Shown here: in pieces, positions 1 to 5,860 of the stretch
Layout of the letters: each line of letters begins with the position of its first letter
Position numbering within the stretch: position 1 is the stretch's first letter
Assembly (NCBI GenBank): GCA_947455285.1
Contig: CANGOK010000196.1
Coordinates: 1 to 6,240, forward strand
From: Beijerinckiaceae bacterium
Lineage (GTDB): Bacteria > Pseudomonadota > Alphaproteobacteria > Rhizobiales > Beijerinckiaceae
Reading direction: 5' to 3'
Length of the DNA: 6,240 nt
Program-made: the position numbers and the translations under genes
Notes under the pieces: generated by a model
What the model saw: the letters and a program-made list of their open reading frames with translations, nothing else
Told to the model about the DNA's origin: nothing
Database searches by the model: none

Positions 1-521
1 AGTTCGAGCAAGCGCTGGCCTATGCGGCCACCGTCGGCGCAAAAATGATCCATGTCATGTCGGGCATGACCGGCGGCCAGACCAAAGAGGCGCGGGACGC
101 CTTTTACGAGAATTTCGCCTGGGCCTCGGCCAAGGCGAGGACAAACGGCGTCACCCTCCTCATCGAGCCGCTGAACGCCGTCGATCGGCCGGGCTATTTC
201 GTGTCGCGCTCGGACGAGGTCGTGGCGCTGCTGGGCGAGCTTGGCTGCGATAATGTCAAGCTATTGTTCGACGTCTATCATATCCAGATCATGGAGGGCG
301 ACTTGCTGCGTCGGCTCGACCGCCACTGGCCTCATGTGGGCCATGTGCAGATCGCCTCCGTCCCCCGCCGCCATGAGCCTGACAAGGGAGAGGTCGCCTT
401 CGGCGCCATCCTTGCGGAGCTGACCACTCGTGGGTACGCGGGCTTTGTGGGCGCCGAATATAACCCGCGCGGAAAGACGCAGGATGGGCTCGGCTGGGCC
501 GCGCCCTGGCTCGCCCCATGA
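1..521 (+). CDS. hyi: Hydroxypyruvate isomerase-like TIM-barrel protein, 5'-truncated
   Basis: The gene enters from the left edge; its reading frame is open from base 3, so about 172 C-terminal residues of a usual ~258-260 are visible. The ATG at 45 is internal. The protein belongs to the xylose isomerase-like/AP endonuclease 2 TIM-barrel family. The family enzyme Hyi interconverts hydroxypyruvate and tartronate semialdehyde in the cytosol, in glyoxylate metabolism. From memory of E. coli Hyi, its four metal/catalytic positions all have counterparts here: Glu in LLIEPLN (codon at 165), Asp in LFDVYHIQIMEG (codon at 270), Gln in GHVQIA (codon at 348) and Glu in VGAEYNP (codon at 456). The C-terminal GLGW motif is also present. 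The related 2-oxo-tetronate isomerase OtnI is an alternative substrate assignment. The stop overlaps the next start (ATGA), so the two are probably co-translated. Confidence 0.88.
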   Translation, partial: FEQALAYAATVGAKMIHVMSGMTGGQTKEARDAFYENFAWASAKARTNGVTLLIEPLNAVDRPGYFVSRSDEVVALLGELGCDNVKLLFDVYHIQIMEGDLLRRLDRHWPHVGHVQIASVPRRHEPDKGEVAFGAILAELTTRGYAGFVGAEYNPRGKTQDGLGWAAPWLAP

Positions 522-1171
522 GCATCCCTGACAAGGAAGCCTTCATCAGGGAGCAGACCCGCCTGCTGCCCGTCCCCCACACTCCCGAAATCAGCCTCCA
601 CGTGGCGGATGTCGCGACCGACCTCTGGAGCAAGACCGAGGAGGAGCTGGGCGAGATCGGCCTGCCGCCGCCCTTCTGGGCCTTCGCATGGGCGGGCGGG
701 CAGGCGCTGGCGCGCTACATTCTCGACAATCCGGAATCCGTGCGCGGGCGCCGCGTTCTCGATTTCGCCGCCGGCTCGGGCCTTGTGGGCATAGCCGCCG
801 CCAAGGCCGAGGCGGCTGAGGTGACATGTGTCGACATCGATGACTTCGCCGTCAGCGCCATGGCCCTCAACGCGCGGGCGAACCACGTGAGCCTGACGGC
901 TCAGCTCGGCGACATCGTGGGGCAGGACGGGGGCTGGGAGGTCGTGCTGGCGGGCGATGTCTCCTATGAGCGGGACATGGCGGCGCGGGTCACCGACTGG
1001 CTCGAGGGGCTCGCCCGGCGCGGCGCGCTGGTGCTGATGGGAGATCCCGGCCGCAGCTATCTCGCCCGCGAGCGACTCGAGCCCATCGCCGAATATCGTG
1101 TGCCGGTGACGCGCGATCTTGAGGACGCCGAGGTGAAGAAAACCAGCGTCTGGCGGTTTCGCTCGCCCTGA
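518..1171 (+). CDS. Class I SAM methyltransferase, ETF-beta lysine methyltransferase (METTL20-like) family
   Basis: A 217-residue Rossmann-fold methyltransferase. The SAM-binding motif I is VLDFAAGSG (residues 80-88), with the post-I acidic strand CVDID at 104-108. A PPFWAFAWAGG segment (51-61) precedes motif I and DVSYE (147-151) follows it. The D-x-x-Y-E signature and the PxFWAxxWxGG block are typical of the METTL20/ETFBKMT group, which methylates lysines of the electron transfer flavoprotein beta subunit. Databases often label these proteins 'nicotinamide N-methyltransferase' or 'L11 methyltransferase-like'; I think those names are less likely. The C-terminal KKTSVWRF block closes the fold. 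The start is the ATG overlapping the upstream stop (ATGA). No Shine-Dalgarno is visible before it, which suggests translational coupling to the isomerase gene. The family is clear; the substrate is inferred. Confidence 0.84.
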   Translation: MSIPDKEAFIREQTRLLPVPHTPEISLHVADVATDLWSKTEEELGEIGLPPPFWAFAWAGGQALARYILDNPESVRGRRVLDFAAGSGLVGIAAAKAEAAEVTCVDIDDFAVSAMALNARANHVSLTAQLGDIVGQDGGWEVVLAGDVSYERDMAARVTDWLEGLARRGALVLMGDPGRSYLARERLEPIAEYRVPVTRDLEDAEVKKTSVWRFRSP

Positions 1172-1176
1172 ACGCG

Positions 1177-1201
1177 AAAAAGGCCGGGGATCGCCCGGCC
1201 T
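1177..1201 (-). terminator. Intrinsic terminator of rpmF
   Basis: A perfect 8-bp GC-rich stem (AGGCCGGG at 1181-1188 pairing with CCCGGCCT at 1194-1201, 5-nt loop) is followed on the minus strand by five T residues (A run at 1177-1181). It starts about 25 bases after the rpmF stop. On the plus strand the same hairpin is followed by CTTCAG rather than a U tract, so it should terminate the incoming methyltransferase transcript only weakly. Confidence 0.9.
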
Positions 1202-1226
1202 CTTCAGATCCGCCCAAACGGCAGGA

Positions 1227-1412
1227 TCAATCCTTGGACTTGACCTTGAGGATCTGACGGCCGTTGTACATGCCGGTCTTCAGGTCGACGTGGTGGGGAC
1301 GGCGCAGTTCGCCGGAGTCCTTGTCCTCGACATAGGTCGGGGCGGCCACAGCGTCAGCGGAGCGGCGGAAGCCGCGCTTCATCGGGGAAGTCTTTCGTCT
1401 CGGAACTGCCAT
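1227..1412 (-). CDS. rpmF: 50S ribosomal protein bL32
   Basis: A 61-residue basic protein that is full length for alphaproteobacterial bL32, a structural component of the large ribosomal subunit. It opens with MAVPRRKTSPMKRGFRRSAD and contains the conserved GELRRPHHVDLKTGMYNGRQ block. It has no cysteines, so it is the zinc-free type, as in most proteobacteria. The ATG start has GGAG six bases upstream on the minus strand (1419-1422). The gene lies downstream of mtgA on the same strand across a 136-bp gap and ends at a strong intrinsic terminator, so it may have its own promoter as well as read-through from mtgA. Confidence 0.98.
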   Translation of the reverse strand: MAVPRRKTSPMKRGFRRSADAVAAPTYVEDKDSGELRRPHHVDLKTGMYNGRQILKVKSKD

Positions 1413-1548
1413 GTCACTCTCCAGATAGGCGCGTACCGAGGCATTCAGCCGGCGCGCATCGAATTAGCTGGCCGGGCTGATACACCTAAACCAGCGGGAT
1501 TGCCAGTGAAGATTCCGCTTTTTCCGCGCCAGAACGACGTTTGCGCCA
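1413..1548 (-). other. mtgA-rpmF intergenic region / rpmF leader
   Basis: These 136 bp separate the mtgA stop from the rpmF start and presumably hold an rpmF promoter. I could not find a convincing -35/-10 pair; TATCTG (minus strand, about 20 bases before the start) is the best -10-like hexamer but lacks a good -35. The region includes an imperfect inverted repeat, 1445-1453 (TCAGCCGGC) against 1471-1480 (GCCGGGCTGA), which could form a stem with one bulged base and a 17-nt loop in the leader. No T-rich terminator follows mtgA. Confidence 0.4.
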
Positions 1549-2232
1549 TTAATCGCCCGTCTTGAGGCAATCGACAAGCCCCTTGGCGGCGCTCATGCGG
1601 CGCAATATGGCGGCTGCGATGCGCCTTTGCTGGGCGCCCGGCCGGGCAGGATCCCGCCGCAGGGGATTAGGCAGGGCCGAGACGAGCAGCGCCGCCTCCC
1701 GCGCTGTCAGCTGCGCGGCGGGCTTATGGAAATAGCGCTGGGCCGCCGCCTCCGCGCCAAAGAGGCCCTCTCCCCATTCGGCTATGCTCAGGTAGACTTC
1801 CATAACGCGCCGCTTGCCCCAGATCCTGTCGATGACCAGCGCGGCTGGAATTTCCAGCCCCTTGCGCAGCGCCGAGCGGGAGGGCCAGAGAAACAAATTT
1901 TTCGTCGCTTGCATGGCGATGGTGGAGGCGCCCCGCGCCGGACCATCCTCACCGGCTTCACCCAGCACCTGACGCAGCGCCCCCCAGTCGACGCCGCCGT
2001 GGCGGCAGAAACGGCCGTCCTCGGCGGCGATGACCGCCAGAGGCAGCTGAGGCCCCAGGCTCGCAAGGGGCGACCAGACCCGCTCCACGGGCCGAAAGGT
2101 CACCCACCGGGCGAGCATGAGGGTCGAGACGGGCGGGACATAGGCCCAGAGCACGACCAGCGCCAGAAAGAGAATGAAAAGGATCAGGGCGGCTTTCAGA
2201 AGCCATCGAAAAATTGCGCGCACAAACGCCAT
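1549..2232 (-). CDS. mtgA: Monofunctional biosynthetic peptidoglycan glycosyltransferase (GT51)
   Basis: A 227-residue inner-membrane enzyme that polymerises lipid II into glycan strands on the periplasmic side; it has a GT51 domain and no transpeptidase domain. One N-terminal membrane anchor (about residues 11-31) follows a short basic cytoplasmic tail. GT51 motifs appear in order: catalytic Glu71 in AAEDGRFCRHGGVDW, RGASTIAMQATKNLFLW (100-116), RKGLE (123-127), and the second key Glu145 in KRRVMEVYLSIAEWGEGLFG, followed by AAAQRYFHKPA. The frame is open upstream to 2307. I chose the ATG at 2232 because it gives the usual length and places the basic residues and anchor at the N-terminus; a loose AAGGGG lies 14 bases upstream. 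It is divergent from ispA, whose product feeds the undecaprenyl carrier of MtgA's substrate. Confidence 0.96.
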   Translation of the reverse strand: MAFVRAIFRWLLKAALILFILFLALVVLWAYVPPVSTLMLARWVTFRPVERVWSPLASLGPQLPLAVIAAEDGRFCRHGGVDWGALRQVLGEAGEDGPARGASTIAMQATKNLFLWPSRSALRKGLEIPAALVIDRIWGKRRVMEVYLSIAEWGEGLFGAEAAAQRYFHKPAAQLTAREAALLVSALPNPLRRDPARPGAQQRRIAAAILRRMSAAKGLVDCLKTGD

Positions 2233-2320
2233 GGTCGCGCAGCCCACCCCTTGCGAACAACGCTCCAGCCTTGACCCACGAGTGAGGCTGAGGCAAGCGA
2301 AACCCATCCCGGAGGCCTCA
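2233..2320. promoter_or_regulatory. Divergent mtgA/ispA control region
   Basis: These 88 bp separate the two opposing starts and must contain, or border, promoters for both genes. A TTGACC hexamer (2271-2276, 5/6 match to a -35) points toward ispA, but 17 bp downstream there is only CAAGCG, a poor -10. On the opposite strand TTGCCT is similarly unpaired. Promoter positions are therefore unresolved; the assignment rests on gene layout. Confidence 0.35.
2311..2315 (+). promoter_or_regulatory. Shine-Dalgarno GGAGG fixing the ispA TTG start
   Basis: GGAGG ends five bases before an in-frame TTG at 2321. Upstream ATG/GTG choices in this frame would run back into mtgA on the other strand and add residues unlike an IspA N-terminus. 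The ribosome binding site therefore decides for the TTG. Confidence 0.75.
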
Positions 2321-3250
2321 TTGTCCGATACGTCAGCCCCCCAGACGACCTTTGAAACCCGGCTTCAGGCCGTCGCGCGCGACGTCGCAGCCATGCTGGA
2401 TGAATTGCTCGCCGAGACGTCCCTGCCCGGCGAAATCGCCAGGCCCCAGCGGCTGGTCGCGGCCATGCGCCATGGCGCGCTCAACGGCGGCAAGCGCCTG
2501 CGGCCTTTTCTGACAGCGGAGACCGCGCGCCTTTTCGGAGCCGAAGGTCGGGGCGTGCTGCGGGCCGCCTGCGCGGTGGAGCTGGTGCATTGCTACTCCC
2601 TCGTCCATGACGATCTGCCCGCCATGGATGACGACGACCTGCGCCGGGGCCAGCCCACGGTCCACCGCGCCTTTGACGAGGCGACCGCCATCCTTGCCGG
2701 CGATTCCCTGCTGACCCTCGCCTTCGACGTCATGGCGGATGAGGCCACCCATGCGGACCCAAGGGTGCGCGCGGCTCTTGTGCTCGGCCTAGCCCGCGCC
2801 TCGGGCCTTGGGGGCATGGCGGGGGGGCAAATGCTCGACCTCGCCGCCGAAGCTTCGATGACGCCGCACACGGTCGACGAGATCACCCGCCTTCAGGCCA
2901 TGAAAACCGGCGCGCTTCTGCGCTTCGCGGTTGAAGCCGGCGCCATCATCGCAGGCGCCGCGCCAGATCAGACGGCGAAGCTCATCGCTTATGGCGAAGC
3001 GCTTGGCGCGGCCTTTCAGGTAGCCGATGATATTCTCGACGCCGAAAGCAGCGAAGAAGCGCTTGGCAAGAAAGTCGGCAAGGACGCAGGCCGCAACAAG
3101 GCGACGCTCATCAACGCGATAGGCATCGACGCCGCCAAGGCGCGCCGCGATGATCTTGCCGCACAGGCGCAGCAAGCGCTTGCGGGGTTCGGCGAGGCGG
3201 CTCATATCCTTGCTGAAGCCGCCCGATTCACCGCCGCAAGGCGCAACTAG
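2321..3250 (+). CDS. ispA: Farnesyl diphosphate synthase (short-chain polyprenyl synthetase)
   Basis: A 309-residue all-alpha trans-prenyltransferase, cytosolic, that condenses dimethylallyl or geranyl diphosphate with isopentenyl diphosphate. Visible landmarks are GGKRLRPFL (56-64), the first Asp-rich motif DDLPAMDDDD (97-106), GGMAGGQMLD (164-173), the KTG motif (195-197) and the second Asp-rich motif DDILD (236-240). The residue five positions before the first Asp is Tyr92, and the motif has the two-residue insertion (DDxxxxD). By the known chain-length rules for bacterial type II enzymes this predicts a C15 product. The start is a TTG with GGAGG five bases before it. The frame stays open back to 2174, inside mtgA, but that extension is not IspA-like. 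The stop lies 8 bp before the DUF1345 gene, suggesting an operon. No dxs gene follows, unlike some bacterial ispA loci. Confidence 0.95.
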   Translation: MSDTSAPQTTFETRLQAVARDVAAMLDELLAETSLPGEIARPQRLVAAMRHGALNGGKRLRPFLTAETARLFGAEGRGVLRAACAVELVHCYSLVHDDLPAMDDDDLRRGQPTVHRAFDEATAILAGDSLLTLAFDVMADEATHADPRVRAALVLGLARASGLGGMAGGQMLDLAAEASMTPHTVDEITRLQAMKTGALLRFAVEAGAIIAGAAPDQTAKLIAYGEALGAAFQVADDILDAESSEEALGKKVGKDAGRNKATLINAIGIDAAKARRDDLAAQAQQALAGFGEAAHILAEAARFTAARRN

Positions 3251-3258
3251 GTTCAGGC

Positions 3259-3954
3259 ATGACGACCAACACCTTTATCCATCGCCATCGGTTTTTGCGT
3301 CATGTGATCGGACGCCAGCGCCTTGTGTTTTGTGTGGGCCTCGGCGTTCTCGCTCTGGCGCTTCTGCCTTGGAACTGGGCTACGCCGACGCGGCTTCTGG
3401 TGGCTTGGAATCTGGGTGTCTTGACCTATGTCGCGAGCGCCATCCACCTGATGGTGACGGCCGACCCGGCCAAGATGCGCCGCCTCGCGCAATTGACCGA
3501 CGAGAGTCGTTTCGTGGTGTTGACACTCTCGGTTCTGGCGGCCATGGCGAGCATCGCAGCGATCATCGCTGAGCTGGCGCAGGTCAAGGAACTCGTAGGC
3601 TGGGACAAGGCGCTGCATCTGCAGATGGCGGGCCTCACCATCGTCAGCTCATGGACCTTCACTCATCTCATCTTCGCCCAGCATTACGCTCACGAATATT
3701 ATATCGAGCGTGCGTCCGCACGGAGCGCGCCTGACGCCCTGCGCGGGGGCCTCGCCTTTCCCGACACGCAGAGCCCGGACTTTATGGATTTTCTTTATTT
3801 CTCGTTCGTGATCGGCGTCGCCTCGCAGACCGCCGACGTATCGATCTCCTCAAGGCCCATGCGCCGCGTGGCGCTGATCCATTGCGTGCTGGCTTTCTTC
3901 TTCAACACCACGGTTCTGGCGCTGACGATCAATATCGCGGCGGGGCTAATCTAA
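3259..3954 (+). CDS. DUF1345 family multi-pass membrane protein
   Basis: A 231-residue inner-membrane protein of unknown function. Hydrophobic segments lie at about residues 19-38, 44-64, 84-105, 120-140, 177-193 and 205-228, giving roughly six membrane spans. The family signature is clear in the C-terminal half: LAFPDTQSPDFMDFLYFSFV (165-184), then SQTADVSISSRPMRRVALIH (189-208), then FFFNTTVLALTINIAA. The central HLIFAQHYAHEYY segment (136-148) is His- and Tyr-rich and typical of DUF1345. The ATG lies 8 bp after the ispA stop; a weak TAGG overlaps that stop (3248-3251), so translation may be coupled to ispA. The stop is 4 bp from the stop of convergent ispG. No function is assigned in the family as far as I know, and the operon position suggests only a loose link to isoprenoid or envelope metabolism. 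Confidence 0.86.
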   Translation: MTTNTFIHRHRFLRHVIGRQRLVFCVGLGVLALALLPWNWATPTRLLVAWNLGVLTYVASAIHLMVTADPAKMRRLAQLTDESRFVVLTLSVLAAMASIAAIIAELAQVKELVGWDKALHLQMAGLTIVSSWTFTHLIFAQHYAHEYYIERASARSAPDALRGGLAFPDTQSPDFMDFLYFSFVIGVASQTADVSISSRPMRRVALIHCVLAFFFNTTVLALTINIAAGLI

Positions 3955-3958
3955 GGGA

Positions 3959-5221
3959 TCAACGGGCCCCAAACCGACGCTCGATATACTCCGTCACCAG
4001 CGTCTTGAATTCACCAGCGATGCCGGGTCCCCGAAGGGTCACGGCCTTCTGGCCGTCGATGAAGACGGGGGCGGCAGGCGCCTCTCCCGTGCCTGGAAGT
4101 GAAATGCCGATATCGGCGTGTTTGGATTCCCCCGGGCCATTCACAATGCAGCCCATAACCGCCACATTGAGCGTCTCGACGCCGGGATAACGCGCCTTCC
4201 AGTTCGGCATTTCGTCGCGGATATAGTCCTGAATTTCGCGCGCGAGTTCCTGAAAGACCGTCGATGTGGTGCGACCGCAGCCGGGGCAGGCCGCCACCAG
4301 CGGGACGAAGGTGCGAAAGCCCATGGTCTGCAAGAGCTCCTGCGCGACACGCACTTCAAGCGTGCGGTCGCCGCCGGGCTCAGGGGTGAGGGAGACCCGG
4401 ATCGTGTCGCCAATGCCCTCCTGCAGCAGCACGCCCATGGCGGCGGAGGAAGCGACGACGCCCTTCGAGCCCATGCCCGCCTCTGTCAGCCCAAGATGGA
4501 TGGCGTAATCGGAGCGCGCGGCCAGCATCCGGTAGACCGTGATGAGGTCCTGCACCGCCGAAACCTTGGCCGAGAGGATGATACGGTCACGCCCAAGCCC
4601 GATCTCTTCCGAACGTTCGGCCGAATAGAGCGCCGAGCGCACCATGGCCTCTCTGGTCACTGCGCGCGCCTCAATGGGCTGGGCCGAGCGGGCGTTGGCG
4701 TCCATCATGCCCGTGAGCAATTCCTGATCGAGCGAGCCCCAATTGGCGCCGATGCGCACCGCCTTGCCGTGACGGATGGCCTGCTCGACGATGGCGCCGA
4801 ACTGGCGGTCCTTCTTGTCCTTGAACCCGACATTGCCGGGGTTGATCCGGTACTTGTCGAGCGCCTCGGCGCAAGCAGGATGGTCGGCGAGAAGCTTGTG
4901 GCCGATGTAATGGAAATCCCCCACCAGCGGCACGCCGACGCCAAGCTTCAAAAGCCTGTCGCGGATATGGGGCACGGCGGCGGCGGCTTCGTCGCGATCG
5001 ACCGTGATGCGCACCAGCTCCGAACCGGCGCGGGCGAGCGCTTCGATCTGCCGTACGGTGCCCTCGACATCCGCGGTGTCCGTATTCGTCATGGATTGCA
5101 CGACGATGGGGGCGCCGCCGCCCACGAGCACTGCATTCGCCCCATCGCCAACCCTGACCTGCACGGTGCGGTGGCGTGGCGCGGGGCCGCTTTCGATGGC
5201 GCTCAGCGGATCGAGAGGCAT
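3959..5221 (-). CDS. ispG: 4-hydroxy-3-methylbut-2-en-1-yl diphosphate synthase
   Basis: A 420-residue cytosolic [4Fe-4S] enzyme of the MEP isoprenoid pathway. It reductively converts methylerythritol cyclodiphosphate to HMBPP, using flavodoxin or ferredoxin electrons. The N-terminal TIM-barrel part shows PIVVQSMTNTDT (38-49), YRINPGN (124-130) and VRIGANWGSLD (155-165). The C-terminal cluster domain carries ACPGCGRT (Cys312, Cys315) and MGCIVNGPGES (Cys358, Glu365), the three Cys plus Glu cluster ligands of the family. It is longer than E. coli IspG (372) owing to an insertion around residues 320-350, as is usual in alphaproteobacteria. I chose the ATG at 5221 because CCGGAG ends six bases upstream; the frame is open to 5299, but that would overlap zur. 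It follows zur by 22 bp on the same strand, so co-transcription is likely. Confidence 0.98.
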   Translation of the reverse strand: MPLDPLSAIESGPAPRHRTVQVRVGDGANAVLVGGGAPIVVQSMTNTDTADVEGTVRQIEALARAGSELVRITVDRDEAAAAVPHIRDRLLKLGVGVPLVGDFHYIGHKLLADHPACAEALDKYRINPGNVGFKDKKDRQFGAIVEQAIRHGKAVRIGANWGSLDQELLTGMMDANARSAQPIEARAVTREAMVRSALYSAERSEEIGLGRDRIILSAKVSAVQDLITVYRMLAARSDYAIHLGLTEAGMGSKGVVASSAAMGVLLQEGIGDTIRVSLTPEPGGDRTLEVRVAQELLQTMGFRTFVPLVAACPGCGRTTSTVFQELAREIQDYIRDEMPNWKARYPGVETLNVAVMGCIVNGPGESKHADIGISLPGTGEAPAAPVFIDGQKAVTLRGPGIAGEFKTLVTEYIERRFGAR

Positions 5222-5227
5222 GGTGGT

Positions 5228-5233
5228 CTCCGG
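5228..5233 (-). promoter_or_regulatory. Shine-Dalgarno CCGGAG fixing the ispG start
   Basis: On the minus strand CCGGAG ends six bases before the ATG at 5221, inside the 22-bp gap after the zur stop. It favours this ATG over the longer in-frame start at 5299, which would lie inside zur. Confidence 0.75.
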
Positions 5234-5243
5234 TTGGGACAAT

Positions 5244-5750
5244 TCAGACAGCGGACGGCTCCGCTCCACAGCAACGGGCGCACAGGCCCGCCAGTTCAAT
5301 CACTTGCGCGCGCGGCGTGAAGCCAGCGCTCTGCGCAACCGTTCGCAGGCTTTCGGACGCCGCATGCGAAGTGACTTCGCTGACGACGCCGCAGCCATCG
5401 CAAATGAGGAAGATCGCTGGCTCGTGCGCCCCATGGCCATGATCGCAGGCCATGAAGGCGTTGCGCGAGGCGAGGCGATGCACCAGCCCCTTCTCGACCA
5501 GAAAATCGAGCGCCCGATAGACCGAGATCGGCGCTGGGCGCTTGCCCGTGCCTGCGGCCAGACGGTCGATCATCTCATAGGCGCCGAGCGGACTGCCAGC
5601 GGCGCATAGCTCATCCAGCACGCGCCGACGGGCGGGCGTGAGATCGACCCCATGGCCATGGGCGCGGGCCGGATCATGCGCGCAATGCGAATGATCCCGG
5701 TGGCCTGCGCCTTCTGGCGGGGCGGAAGAGGGCGGGCGAAGCGGCTTCAC
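5244..5750 (-). CDS. zur: Zinc uptake regulator Zur (Fur family)
   Basis: A Fur-family repressor of 168 residues from the GTG chosen here. LTPARRRVLDEL (37-48) and AYEMIDR...ISVYRALDFLVEKGLVHRL (57-93) form the winged-helix DNA-binding domain. Aligned by eye to E. coli Zur, the regulatory zinc ligands are all present: His91, Cys102, His109 and Glu125. So are the structural-site cysteines: Cys117/Cys120 in ICDGCG and Cys157/Cys160 in LCARCC. This distinguishes it from Fur and PerR. Residues 17-33 carry six His and one Cys, an extra potential metal-binding tail. No ATG precedes the domain. The alternative start is a TTG at 5819 (191 residues), with no good ribosome site. The GTG lies exactly six bases after a perfect TATAAT, which suggests a leaderless transcript. 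ispG follows after 22 bp; no znuABC transporter genes are nearby in the window. Confidence 0.92.
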   Translation of the reverse strand: MKPLRPPSSAPPEGAGHRDHSHCAHDPARAHGHGVDLTPARRRVLDELCAAGSPLGAYEMIDRLAAGTGKRPAPISVYRALDFLVEKGLVHRLASRNAFMACDHGHGAHEPAIFLICDGCGVVSEVTSHAASESLRTVAQSAGFTPRAQVIELAGLCARCCGAEPSAV

Positions 5751-5756
5751 ACAAAC

Positions 5757-5785
5757 ATTATAGGCCGCATCCGCGCCGGGATCGA
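5757..5785 (-). promoter_or_regulatory. Candidate zur promoter with perfect -10
   Basis: On the minus strand a perfect TATAAT (5757-5762) sits 17 bp from TCGATC (5780-5785), a weak 3/6 match to the -35 consensus. The expected transcription start is at or next to the GTG at 5750. In a ~65% GC background a perfect TATAAT directly before the gene is unlikely to be chance, but the -35 is poor. The promoter would drive zur and probably ispG. Confidence 0.55.
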
Positions 5786-5812
5786 CTCCGGCTTTGCTGG
5801 TACGCCCGGCCC

Positions 5813-5841
5813 GTGACAAACAGGGCGCGAGACCCTACAAA
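5813..5841 (+). promoter_or_regulatory. Candidate promoter for the decarboxylase-like gene
   Basis: GTGACA (5813-5818, 5/6 match to TTGACA) is followed after exactly 17 bp by TACAAA (5836-5841, 4/6 match to TATAAT). A start near 5848 would leave a leader of about 13 bases containing the AGGAGG site. A short AGGG/CCCT inverted repeat (5822-5825, 5833-5836) lies within the spacer and could be coincidental. Confidence 0.42.
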
Positions 5842-5850
5842 AACGACAAC

Positions 5851-5856
5851 AGGAGG
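5851..5856 (+). promoter_or_regulatory. Perfect Shine-Dalgarno AGGAGG
   Basis: AGGAGG ends four bases before the ATG at 5861. It is the strongest ribosome binding site in the window, suggests a well-translated gene and settles the start. Confidence 0.85.
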
Positions 5857-5860
5857 AAAC

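Noticed and set aside
1227..1412. A zinc-independent bL32 paralogue under Zur control
   Set aside because: Cysteine-free bL32 is the normal form in proteobacteria, there is no second copy in the window, and no Zur-like palindrome was seen upstream.
1290..1565. A 91-codon plus-strand frame spanning rpmF and its leader
   Set aside because: It runs antisense through rpmF, an unmistakable gene, and has no family resemblance.
1627..2274. A 215-codon plus-strand frame opposite mtgA
   Set aside because: It overlaps almost all of mtgA in antisense and its composition (rich in Arg, Gly, Pro and Gln) is typical of a shadow frame.
4118..5320. A 400-codon open frame on the plus strand opposite ispG
   Set aside because: It is an antisense shadow of the well-supported ispG in GC-rich DNA. 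Its translation shows no recognisable family motif and it has no evident ribosome binding site.
5740..5775. A Zur operator for autoregulation in the zur promoter
   Set aside because: The AT-rich stretch around TATAATGTTTGTGTG resembles parts of Zur boxes, but I could not find a palindrome with two matching half sites; the -10 element explains the AT-richness.
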